Of a stretch of DNA of 64,000 bases, positions 46,140 to 56,229 are shown one piece after another. The notes under the pieces are model-generated. The model saw nothing but the letters and a program-made list of their open reading frames with translations. It had not been told where the DNA came from and searched no databases. Origin of the DNA: Xylocopa sonorina (Eukaryota; Arthropoda; Insecta; Hymenoptera; Apidae); NCBI RefSeq assembly GCF_050948175.1, contig NW_027490091.1, positions 2,542,001 through 2,606,000 of the forward strand, in the 5' to 3' direction. Positions within the stretch are counted from its first letter, which is position 1; the number at the start of each line of letters is the position of its first letter. Position numbers and translations under genes: made by a program.

Positions 46140-47737
46140 TATACATGACACTTCGTAATGAATATTATATCTTATCATGTAACATATAAATGACATGCGA
46201 TATCGCGATATAAAGAGCATAAGAACCCTATTGTTACGATACGTAGACATCTGCACACTCTACTTCATAGCAAAGAAGTGTCGCATTTACTTTCCTTTGA
46301 AGTGAATACGAGGCATAAGTGACACTTCGCAATGAATATTGTATCCTATCATCCAACATCGAAATGAAATGCGATATCGCGTTTTAAGAAGCATTAGGAC
46401 ACTATTGCTTCGATACGCAGACATATGCAAACGCTATTTCCTAGCAAGGAAGTTTCGCATTTACATTCACTTGAAGTGTGTGCGAGGTATAGATGAAACT
46501 TTGCAATGAATATTATATGTCATCATGGAACATAGAAATGAGATGCGATATCGCGATTTAAAGAGCATTGGAACACTACTGCTTCGATACGGAGACAACT
46601 GCAAACGCTATTTCCTAGCATGGAGGTGTCGCACTTACCACCTTTTGAAGTGAATACGAGGAATACATGACGCTTCGCAACGAATATTATATCTTATCAT
46701 GAAACATGGAAATGAGATGCGATATCCCGTTTTAAGAAGCATTAGTACTCTATTGCTTCGATACGTAGGCATCTGCAAACGCTATTTCCAAGCAATGAAG
46801 TATCGCATTTACATTCATTTGAAGTGTATGCGAGGTATAAGCGACACTTCGCAATGAACTTTATATCTTATCATGAAACATAGAAATGAGATGCGATATC
46901 GCCTTTTAAGAAGCATTGGAACTCTATTGCTACGATACGTAGACATCTGCAAACGCTATTTCCTTGCATGGAAGTTTCGCATTTACATACACTTGAAGTG
47001 TGTGCGAGGTATAGATGAAACTTTGCAGTGAATATTATATGTCATCATGGACATAGAAATGAGATGCGATATCGCGATTTAAAGAGCATTGGAACTATAT
47101 TGCCTCGATACGTACACATCTGCAAACGTTATTTGCTAGCAAGGAAGTGTCGCATTTACATTCTTTTGAAGTGAATACGGGGTATACATGACACTTCGCA
47201 ATGAATATTATATCTTACCATGAAACACAGAAATGAGGTGCGATATCTCGTTTGAAGAAACATTGGAACCCTATTGCTTCGATACGTAGACATCTGCAAA
47301 CGCTATTTCCTAGCATTGAAGTGTCGCATTTACATTCAATTGAAATGTATGCGATGTATACATGACACTTCGCAATGAATATTATATCTTATCATGAAAC
47401 ATAGAAATGAAATGCGATATCCCGTTTTAAGAAGCATTAGAACTCTACTGTTTCGATACGTAGTGATCTGCAAACGCTATTTCCTAGGAAGGAAGTGGCG
47501 CATTTACATTCATTTGAAGTGTATGCGAGGTATAGGTGACACTTCGCAATGAATATTTTATCTTATCATGAAACATAGGAATGAGATGCGATATCGCGTT
47601 TTACGAAGCATTAGAACTCTATTGCTACGATACGTAGATATCTGGAAAAGCTATTTCCTGGCAAGGAAGTGTCGCATTTACATTCATTTGATGTGAATAC
47701 GAGGTATACATAACACTCCACAATGAGTATTATATAT
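46140..47737 (+). repeat. Diverged satellite monomers left of the insertion
   Basis: These units carry many private substitutions, for example TTTAAAGAGCATTGG, GGTATAGATGAAACTTTG, ATATGTCATCATGG and CCTTTTAAGAAGC. Some still repeat at a 3-monomer spacing (about 46440 and 46960) and a 6-monomer spacing (CTCGATACGTACAC at 46061 and 47104). Greater divergence than in the 33-43 kb region suggests less recent homogenisation. Confidence 0.65.
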
Positions 47738-47940
47738 TGTGACGGGTTTTCCCGTTACAATCCGCAAGAAAGCGGTATATAGAACTAATACTAACGGGGG
47801 TATACAGTAGTTTAATCCAGGGTACAGAATATCGGGGTACAAAATATGCGCGTGGTATGATTGTCGACGAATTCGCCAACGCCAAATGCAGAACCAAGAA
47901 TTGCCTATCCAGCGAGTATTTCGTAACTGCGAGGCTGGGA
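47738..47940 (-). repeat. Truncated 3' LTR remnant
   Basis: This stretch aligns with 50120-50302. Both begin with TG on the plus strand (CA at the minus-strand LTR end), followed by GACGGGTTTTCCCGTTACAA, and both end with CGTAACTGCGAGGCTGGGA. Between these ends they differ by many substitutions and several indels, so the remnant is 203 bp and its partner 183 bp. Similarity stops abruptly at 47940, where gag-side sequence begins. The U3 side of this LTR and any polypurine tract are therefore gone. A hairpin ACGGG-TTTT-CCCGT is kept at 47742-47755. Confidence 0.8.
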
Positions 47941-47969
47941 GGTCGGGGTGTTTAAAGGGGTTCACAGGT

Positions 47970-49601
47970 CTACTGGGCAGGCGTGGTTCCGAAGCGCTGG
48001 GGGAGAGTACCTTCACTGGCCTCCCCCCTCAGGTTTCCCGCTCGGACATGACGGCAACGCGGGCAAGAGTTGACAATGTGGCCCGGCAATCCACACACAC
48101 GGCGAAAGGAGCCCAACTCGTGCGGGCATTCCCGGTACACGTGCCCCTGTTCACGATAATTATAACAACGTACGGTTGTCGAACGGACGGCCGGTGGGGG
48201 TTCCTTTTTGCGTTCCGTCTTCGGGTTTCTCGGCTTTTGGGGTGTCGTCTGGGGGGTGGAGGTTGCGACGGGTCGGGTTTGGTGTACAGGGGAAATCAAG
48301 GAATCAGGGGGTGTGGGTTCAACCGTTAACGCGGTCCGTTCTGGCTGCGGAACTAATTGTTCCACCGCGTGAAGTCTTTGGATCTTCGGGTTCCCGGACG
48401 GTGGTGTGTACGCGGCCGCGGGGAGGAATGATTGCAAGGGGGACGGCGGGGGTCGGTAATTTCGAGCGCGGGCATTCCGTAGTTCTACTTCCTTGCACCT
48501 TAGTTTCAGTTCGGTGAAGTCGGAGAAATCGGTCCGGAATATTTGCCGCTCGATATCCGGGCGCAAATTTCGATAGGAAAGGGAGAGTTGGTCTTCTAAA
48601 GATAGGGGCGAATCTAAATATCGGAAATACATCCGCATTTTCGTTATGTATTCCGTAGACAACTCGAACTGACCCTGCGTTCGGGACTCTACCTCGTGAC
48701 GCAACCCTTCCTGTAAATCGTTATGTCCGAATTGCACTCGGAATTGATATATGAACCCGTCGTAATCCGACCACGAATCTTTATCTACTCGATACCAAAT
48801 AAGGGCCGTTCCCTGTAGCGATTCGCCTAACACCTGAAGCATTTCCTCTTTGGTGTAACCTCGCCGTGAGCAATATTCGTGCAACCGGAGAAGATATTCC
48901 TCCGGATCTTCATCTGGCCGCCCCTCGAATTTTGGCCCGTAACGGCGGAAATGTTCTACTAGGTGTTCTTCGCGGGTAGTCGGGGAGAAAACGGTGGGGT
49001 GGGGACCTAGAGCCGGGATGGTTGGGGTCTATCTCCTACCAAATCGGATTCCGCGTTGGACGCGAACACAACGGTTGGCCGAGCGCGTACTGGGGGAATT
49101 TCCTCTTGCGATATCAGATTATTTCTTTCGCAGGTCGCGCGAAGGTCATTTCGTTGCGGCGGGGATCTTAATTCTAACCGCGAAAGTCGCGCGGTTACTG
49201 CCTCATCTTCGCACGGCTCGTCGATCGCCGCGGTCACCGTTAGTGGCATAGCTATCCCCCTTTCGTCTGCCACCGGATCCCAAGGAATCGACACCTCGGG
49301 GTACCGACGACGAACCTCGTGATGCCAGTATCGGTCAGACAATTCTTCCAGGGTGCCTTGCAAATTTAATTTCGCGTGATCGCACACCATAACTAAATCG
49401 CGAACATTCCTCATAGTTAAGATCCGCGACCTAAGACGATTGATCTCGGCCTATACGTCCGCGGGTATTGGGGGAGTAGGGGGCGCAATTCCGGGCGACG
49501 GGGGTTGTAGTCCCGCGGGCAATTGTGCCCGATCCCCCGGCCATGGTAACGGTCGTCGTTACGTTCGTAGCCGTTATCCCGATCAATGTAAGAGGATCCA
49601 T
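47970..49601 (-). pseudogene. gag: gag, broken capsid/nucleocapsid gene of the LTR element
   Basis: This is the remains of a retrotransposon Gag gene. The longest intact stretch, 48884-47970 (304 codons from a TTG; the frame is open upstream to 49028), holds a capsid-like region of the retrotransposon gag family, with LQGTALIWYR at residues 23-32 and a YITKMRMYFRYL helix at 79-90. A proline-rich linker and two zinc knuckles follow. Both knuckles have lost one cysteine: Tyr stands at 243 in the first (C240, H248 and C253 remain) and Arg at 261 in the second (C264, H269 and C274 remain). An upstream 135-codon stretch at 49414-49007 is in another frame, so a one-base shift lies between 49007 and 49028. 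That frame also has an in-frame TAG at 49451-49453, with a proline-rich stretch continuing upstream to 49558. A possible start ATG (MDPLTL) at 49601 is in the frame of the 304-codon stretch, implying a further shift. The start is the least certain part. Confidence 0.8.
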
Positions 49602-50096
49602 ATTTTCAAATGCGTTTCGCGAATTTATCCTATTCCGTATTTCCGGACAAGAGGGGCAAATTTGGGAAAGAATAGGGATACAGGATGCCTCAGGGATCAA
49701 ATTACACAAGAAGAAATGGGGGAGAAATATATACCACCGAGCAATAGCAACCAGTAATAAAAGAAGGAAAAGAGAAAGAGTCACTTCCCCAAAGGAGACG
49801 CCAAAAACAAACAAAAGTAATATTCTCCTGCCGGATTAACGGGAAGACTAATTTCAACCTTCCAATTCCCGTGAATCCGACCTAGCAACCAGCAGTAAAC
49901 AATAGCGACCTTGAAACGGTATAAGCCACAGCGATAACGCGTGTGGTGATCCACGCTCAACAAAGGACAAAAAAAAACGGTAACGTTCCCAATAGGTCAC
50001 CACGACCCGTAAACACACTCTCGAACGTTACTGTTCAAATTTTCTATACTGGGTGTGTCCCGTCGAGGCGAGCACTTTATTGTCGAAATTCTCAGG
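49602..50096 (-). other. Leader between primer-binding site and gag
   Basis: About 495 bp separate the primer-binding site from the likely gag start, in the place of the 5' untranslated leader and packaging region of LTR elements. The minus-strand frame here is open at the gag end for a hydrophobic stretch (about 49814-49620). I see no recognisable domain in it and regard it as chance. The segment has a purine-rich patch on the plus strand near 49760-49820. Confidence 0.55.
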
Positions 50097-50114
50097 GCCC
50101 CACGTTGGGCGCCA
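50097..50114 (-). promoter_or_regulatory. tRNA-Lys(CUU) primer-binding site of the LTR element
   Basis: On the minus strand this reads TGGCGCCCAACGTGGGGC. It is the exact reverse complement of the last 18 bases, including CCA, of animal tRNA-Lys(CUU) as I know that tRNA. The next base breaks the match. It lies five bases from the LTR end at 50120, where the reverse-transcription primer site is expected. This fixes the element as minus-strand and marks 50120 as the inner edge of its 5' LTR. Confidence 0.92.
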
Positions 50115-50119
50115 AATTT

Positions 50120-50800
50120 TGCGACGGGTTTTCCCGTTACAATCCGCAAGAAAGGGTTATATAGAATCAATAATAACGGGGTTATACAGAAGTTTAATCC
50201 GGGGTTATATCGGGGTACAAAATATCCGCGTGATTCGGCAACGCGAAGTACAGAACAATAAATTTCCTATCCAGCGAGTATTTCGTAACTGCGAGGCTGG
50301 GACTTTTTGGGCGCCAGCTACTCAAGAAGTAGCGAAAACTAGTAAACCACGCAACCCGGGGAAACCCGGTGCAAGATAACCCTCGAAATTTCGATATACT
50401 CTATCGCTCGACTACTTCTAGCCGAGTGCGCAAATTAGGGTCGCGGGATACTGAACTCACGGCTTCTTTCTAGATTGCCTCGACGCGGTATTACAAAAAG
50501 GTATACGACACGCCGCGAATGACCGGGGATCACCACCCGTTATACGATACAAAATACAATACGCAATATCGCAAATGCGGCAGGGAACAAATGGGACGCT
50601 TTAGCGTACAAGGACTCACGATCTCTCGCTTCCAACAAGTATGGATCTCGTTCAGTCCGTCTACCTCTCTCTCTCTCTCTCCTCCGAACCGCTCCGTATA
50701 ATCGCTTGCTCGGTTGCTCGCTAAATAGTCGCTAAGTCGCTGGGAAGAAGAATAGTAGTAGAGTAGGCCGTCTTCATGCTGGCTAGCTCATTATATGGGT
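50120..50800 (-). repeat. 5' LTR of the element (outer boundary uncertain)
   Basis: The inner end at 50120-50121 (TG on the plus strand) is fixed by the adjacent primer-binding site and by alignment of 50120-50302 with the 3' remnant. The rest, including U3, has no partner in the window, so the outer boundary cannot be placed; 50800 is a guess based on a change in composition. It holds no credible ORF. The minus strand has a TATATAA motif near 50157-50164 and a hairpin of ACGGG/CCCGT at 50124-50137. Confidence 0.6.
50665..50681. repeat. Short CT microsatellite
   Basis: There are about eight CT repeats, inside the presumed U3 part of the LTR. This is the only simple-sequence run of note in the insert. 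Confidence 0.85.
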
Positions 50801-51310
50801 TTGCTGGGGGTCTTCGGATCCCCTTAGATCCTCCTTAGGGCTCCTTGGTCGGGTAGGTCTATACGCTTCGGTATTGTTCGGTCCATCGATCGGTGGATTT
50901 CGGCGATCTTCCCTGATCGCCGCCTCTGGTGTGTCCAGCCGGGGTCCTCTAGATTATTTGAACTGCAGCACGTGTCGTGCGCCGCGATTTCCTCGGCTCG
51001 CCTGCAATTCCGCTGCGCATCTTGAGTTTTCCTCTCCATGGGCTCAGGGGAGGGGTGGACATCCTTCTCACACCCGATGTCCTTCCTGTTTGTCTCCATG
51101 GACTATGGCAGCGGTCTTATCGGTGCAAGGCTCTGGATCTTATCCTTCGGGCTTCAGGGTCTTTTCTGGTTCGTTTCCCGACTCCTACACCGTCGAGCCC
51201 GTCACGCTACCTCGGCGCACAGCCCGTCCGCGGACCTGCGGTCTTCTTATCCGCCGAAGGGGAGTCTTCTGGGTTGCTTCTTCTTCAGCTCGCCAGTCTT
51301 ATTACTCGCC
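50801..51310. other. Unidentified GC-rich segment at the right end of the insert
   Basis: This ~510-bp stretch is much richer in G and C than the satellite. Its minus strand is purine-rich, with short open frames rich in Arg, Lys, Glu and Asp, the longest being 91 codons at 51099-50824. It matches neither the satellite nor the LTR remnant. It could be the outer part of the LTR, a degenerate fragment of another mobile element (for example a non-LTR ORF1), or captured genomic DNA. It joins the satellite abruptly at 51311 with no visible terminal motif. Confidence 0.5.
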
Positions 51311-52700
51311 AGCATTAGAACTCTATTGCTACGATACGTAGATATCTGGAAACGCTATTTCCTAGCAAGGAAGTGTCGCATTTACATTCATTTGAAGTGA
51401 ATACGAAGTATACATGACACTTCGCAACGAATATTACATGTTATCATGAAACATAGAAATGAGATGCGGTATCCCATTTTAAGAAGAATTAGAACTCTAT
51501 TGCTACGATACGTAGATTTCTGCAAACGCTACTTCCTAGCAAGGAAGTGTCAAATTTACATTCATTTGAAGTGAATACGAAGTATACATGACACTTCGCA
51601 ACGAAAATTACATGTTATCATGAAACATAGAAATCAGATGCGATATCCCATTTTAAGAAGCATTAGAACACTATTGCCTGGATACGTAGACATCAGCAAA
51701 CGCTATTGCCTAGCAAGGAACTGTCGCATTTACATTCAATTGAAGTGTATGCGAGGTATACATAACACTCCACAATGAGTATTACATATTATCATGAAAC
51801 ATAGAAATGACATGCGATATGGCGGCTTAAGAAGCATTAGAAATCTATTGGTTCGATACGTAGATATCTGCAAACACTATTTCCTAGCAAGGAACTGTCG
51901 CATTCACATTCATTGGAAGTGTATGCGAGGTATACATGACACTTCGCAATGAATATTATATATTATCATGAAACAGATATGAGATGCGATATCGCAAATT
52001 AGCAAGCTTTGGAAATCTATTGCTTCGATACGTAGACATATGCAAGCGCTATTTCCTAGCAAGGAATTGTAGCATTTACATTCCTTTGAAGCGAGTACGA
52101 GGTATACATAACACTCCACAATGAATATTATATCTTATCATGGAACAAAGAAATGAGATGCCATATCGCGTTTCAAGGAGCATTAGATTTCTATTGCTTC
52201 GATACGTAGATATCTGGAAACGCTATATCCTAGCAAGGGAGTGTCGCATTTACATTCCTTTGAAGTGAATACGGGGTATACACAAAACTCCACAATGAAT
52301 ATTATACCTTATCACGAAACATAGAAATGAGTTGCGATATCTCATTTTAAGATGCATTAGAACTCTATAGCTAGGATACGTAGATTTCTGCAAACGCTAT
52401 CTCCTAGGAAAGAATTGTCGCACTTACATTCTTTTGAAGTGAATACGAGGTATACATGACACTTCGCAATGAATATTATATCATATCATGAAACATAGAA
52501 ATGAGATGCGACATCTCGTATTGAGAAGCATTAGAACTCTATTGCTACGATACGGAGACATCTGCAAACACTACTTCCTAGCAAGGAAGTGTCGCATTTA
52601 CACTCTTTTGAAAGGAATACGAGGTGTACATGACACTTGGCAATGAATATTATATATTATCATGAAACATAGTAATGCGAAGCGATATCGCGTATTGAGA
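51311..52700 (+). repeat. Diverged satellite monomers right of the insertion
   Basis: The first units after the insert carry many private variants, such as ATCCCATTTTAAGAAG, ATTACATGTTATCATG, a two-base loss near 51974 and ATCTCATTTTAAGATG. One short local repeat at 174 bp is visible (GAAGTATACATGACAC near 51407 and 51581). Like the left flank, this side shows no long higher-order duplication. Confidence 0.6.
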
Positions 52701-55700
52701 AGCATTAGACCTCTAATGCTACGATACGTAGATATCTGCAAACGCTACTTCCCAGCAAGGAACTGTCGCATTCACATTCGTTTGAATTGTATGCGAGGTA
52801 TACATGGCACTACGCAATGAATATTATATATTGTCATGAAACATAGAAATGAGATGCGATATCGCGATTTAAGAAGCATTAGAACACTATTGCTACGATA
52901 CGTAGATATCTGTAAACGCTACTTCCTAGCAAGGAAGTGTCGCATTTACATTCATTTGAAAGGAATATGAGGTATACATGACACTTCGCAATGAATATTA
53001 TATCTTATCATGAAACGTAGATATGGGATGCGATATGACGATTTAAGAAGCATTAGAACTGTATTGCTTCGGTACGTAGACATCTGCAAACACTACTACC
53101 TACCAAGGATGTGTCGCATTTACATTCTTTTTAAGTGAATAACGAGGTATACATAACACTGCACAATGAATATTATATCTTATCATGAAACATGGAAACG
53201 AGATGCGATATGACGATTTAAGAAGCATTAGTAATCTATTGCTTCGATACGTAGACAGCTGCAAACACTACTTCCTTGGAAGGAAGTGTAGCATTTACAT
53301 TCTTTTCAAGTGAATACGAGGTATACATAACACTGCACAATGAATATTATATCATATCAAGAAACATAGGAATGAGATGCGATATCGCGATTTAAGAATC
53401 ATTAGAACGCTATTGCTTCGATACGTAGACATCAGCAAACGCTATTTCCCAGCAAGGAAGTGTCGCAGTTACATTCTCTTGAAAGGAATACGAGGTATAC
53501 ATGACACATCGCAATGAATATTATATCATATCACGAAACGTAGATATGTGATGCGATATGACGATTTAAGAAGCATTAGAACTCTATTGCTTCGATACGT
53601 AGACATCTGCAAACGCTACTACCTACCAAGGAAGTGTCGCATTTACGTTCTTTTGAAGTGAATACGAGGTATACATAACACACCACAATGAATATTATAT
53701 ATTATCATGAAACATAGTAATGAGTAATGATATCGCGTTTTGAAAGCATTAGAAATCTAATGCCACGATACGTAGACATCTGCAAACGCTATTTGCTGGC
53801 AAGGATGTGTCGCGGTTACATTCTATTGAAGTAAATACGACGTATACATAAGACTCCACAATGAATATTATTTCTTATCATGAAACACAGAAATGGGATG
53901 CAATATGGCGATTTAAGAAGCGTTAGATTTCTATTGCATCTATACGTAGACATCTGTAAACGCTACTTCCTAGCAAGGAAATGTCGCACTTAATTCATTT
54001 TAAGTGCATGCGAGGTATACATGACACTTCGCAATGAATATTATATATTATAAAGAAACATAGAAATGAGAAGCGATGTCGCGTTTTGAGAAGATATAGA
54101 ACTCTAATGCCACGATACGTAGACATCTTCAAACGCTATTTCCTAGGAAGGAAGTGTCGCATTTACATTCATTTGAAGTGTATGCAAGGTATACATGACA
54201 CTACTCGATGAATATTATATACTATCATCAAACATAGAAATGAGAAACGCTGTCGCGTTTTGAGTAGCATTAGAGAACTAATGCTACGATACGTAGGCAT
54301 CTGCAAACGCTATTTCCTAGCAAGGAAGTGTCGCATTTACATTCATTTGAATTATAGACGAGATATACATAACACTGCACAATGAATATTATATCTTATC
54401 ATGAAACATAGAAATGAGATGCGATATGGCGATTTAAGAAGCATTAGAACTCTAATGCCACGATACGCAGACATCTGCAAACGCTATATCCTAACAAGGA
54501 AGTGTCGTATTTACATTCATTATAAGTATAGACGAGATATACACAACACTGCACAATGAATATTATGTCTTATCATGAAACATAGAAATGAGATGCGATA
54601 TGGCGATTTAAGAAGCATTAGAAACCTATTGGTTCGATACGTAGACATCTGCAAGCGCTACTTCCTAGCAAGGAAGTGTCGCATTTACATTCATTAGAAA
54701 GGAATACGAGGTATACATGACACTTCGCATTGAATATTATATCTTAACATGAAACATAGAAATGATATGCGATATCACGTTATAAGAAGCATTAGAACTC
54801 TATTGCTTCGATACGTAGACATCTGCAAACGCTACCTCCTAGCAAGGAAGTGTCACATTTACATTCTTTTGAAAGGAATACGAGGTATACATGACACTTC
54901 GCAATGAATATTATATCTTATCAGGAAACGTAGATATGAAATGCGATATGACGGTTTAAAGAAGCATTAGAACTCTATTGCTTCGATACGTAGACATCTG
55001 CAAATGCTACTTCCTAGCAAGGAAGTGTCGCATTTACATTCTTTTTTAAGGAATACGAGGTATACATGACACTTCGCAATGAATATTATATCTTATCATG
55101 AAACGCATATATGAGATGCGATATGACGATTTAAGAAGCATTAGAACACTATTGCTTCGATACGTAGAAATCTGCAAACGCTATATCCTAGGAAGGAAGT
55201 GTCGCATTTACATTCTTTTGAAGTGAATACGAGGTATACATAACACTCCACAATGAATATTATATATTATCATGAAACATGGTAATGAGTAGCGATATCG
55301 CGTTTTGAGAAGCATTAGAACACTAATGCCGCGAAACGTAGACATCCTCAAACGCTATTTCCTGGCAAGGAAGTGTCGCGTTTACATTCTTTTGAAGTGA
55401 GTACGAGGTATACATAGCATTCCACAATGAATATTATATCTTACCATGAAATATAGAAATGAGATGCAATATGGCGATTTAAGAAGCATTAGAAACCTAT
55501 TGCTTCGATACGTAGACATCTGCAAACGGTGTTTCCTAGCAAGGAAGTGTCGCAATTACATTCCTTTGAGGTGAATAGGAGGTATACATAACACTCCACA
55601 ATGAATATTATATATTATCATGAAACATGGTAATAAGTAGCGATATCGCGTTTTGAGAAGCATTAGAACTGTAATGTTACGATACGTAGACATCTGCAAA

Positions 55701-56229
55701 CGCTATTTCCTGGCAAGGACGTGTCGCGTTCTCAATCTTTTGAAGTGAATAAGAGGTATACATAACACTCCACAATGAATATTATATCTTACCATGAAAC
55801 ATAGAAATGAGACGCAATATGGCGATTTAAGAAGCATTATAAATCTATTGCTTCGATACGTAGACATCTGCAAACACTATTTCCTAGGAAGGAAGTGTCG
55901 CATTTACATTCTTTTGAAGAGAATAGGAGGTATACATAACACTCCACAATGAATATTATATATTATCATGAAACATGGTAATGAGTAGCGATAGCGCGTT
56001 TTGAGAAGCATTAGAATTCTATTGCTTCGATACGTAGATATCTGCAATCGCTACTTCTTTGCAAGGAAGTGTCGCATTTACATTCTTTTGAAAGGAATAC
56101 GAGGTATACATGGCACTTCGCATTGAATATTATATCTTATCAGGAAACGCTGATATGAGATGCGATGATGGTTTAAGAAGCATTAGAACTCTATTGCTTC
56201 GATACCTAGACATCTGCAAACACTATTTC

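Larger units (their letters stand above)
1..47737 (+). repeat. Left block of 174-bp satellite array
   Basis: This is a head-to-tail array of a 174-bp AT-rich monomer, with no inverted monomers seen. In the phase used here a unit starts ATGAAACATAGAAATGAG, passes through CGATACGTAGACATCTGC near positions 61-78 and TTCCTAGCAAGGAAGTG near 88-104, and ends with an AT-rich stretch such as AATATTATATCTTATC. There are 273 units from the ATG at 148 to 47567, preceded by a partial unit and followed by a partial unit ending at the retroelement. Length changes are rare: about +3 at 3290, -1 near 12388, -1 near 12555, +7 near 15667, -1 at 19214, -76 at 19517, +1 at 32464, -12 at 44357, -1 at 45547 and -1 near 47049. 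They sum to -82, which is exactly the offset observed. A role in centromere or heterochromatin is inference from its satellite nature only. Confidence 0.97.
47738..51310 (-). mobile_element. Decayed LTR retrotransposon insertion (Ty3/gypsy-like) plus unassigned DNA
   Basis: About 3.57 kb of more GC-rich DNA breaks the satellite. In minus-strand order it contains an LTR, a tRNA-Lys primer-binding site, a leader, a broken gag and the terminal part of a second LTR. No protease, reverse transcriptase, RNase H or integrase coding sequence was found, and the gag end lies about 30 bp from the LTR remnant. The element is therefore internally deleted and not autonomous. The Ty3/gypsy assignment is inferred from the primer type and the Gag architecture (capsid followed by zinc knuckles), because pol is missing. 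The satellite stops at monomer position 170-173 and resumes at position 40, and no target-site duplication joins the two junctions. The right side was probably rearranged after insertion. Confidence 0.85.

Noticed and set aside
47684..48016. 110-codon minus-strand frame crossing from gag through the LTR into the satellite
   Set aside because: It spans the deletion junction and the insertion boundary, so it is a by-product of the join.
47886..48517. Plus-strand open frames opposite gag (47886-48329, 48176-48517, 48994-49322)
   Set aside because: They lie antisense to the recognisable Gag coding sequence and have no recognisable motifs.
49431..49814. 127-codon minus-strand frame with a hydrophobic N-terminal part
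   Set aside because: Its later part is probably the gag start region. The hydrophobic part lies in the leader and resembles no known envelope or membrane protein; it is most likely chance.
47738..50302. Two LTR-like repeats read as two separate solo LTRs
   Set aside because: The primer-binding site, leader and gag in the expected order and orientation between them favour one internally deleted element.
51038..51400. 120-codon plus-strand frame crossing the right insertion boundary
   Set aside because: Its end is plain satellite and its start is unassigned GC-rich DNA. Nothing suggests a fusion gene.
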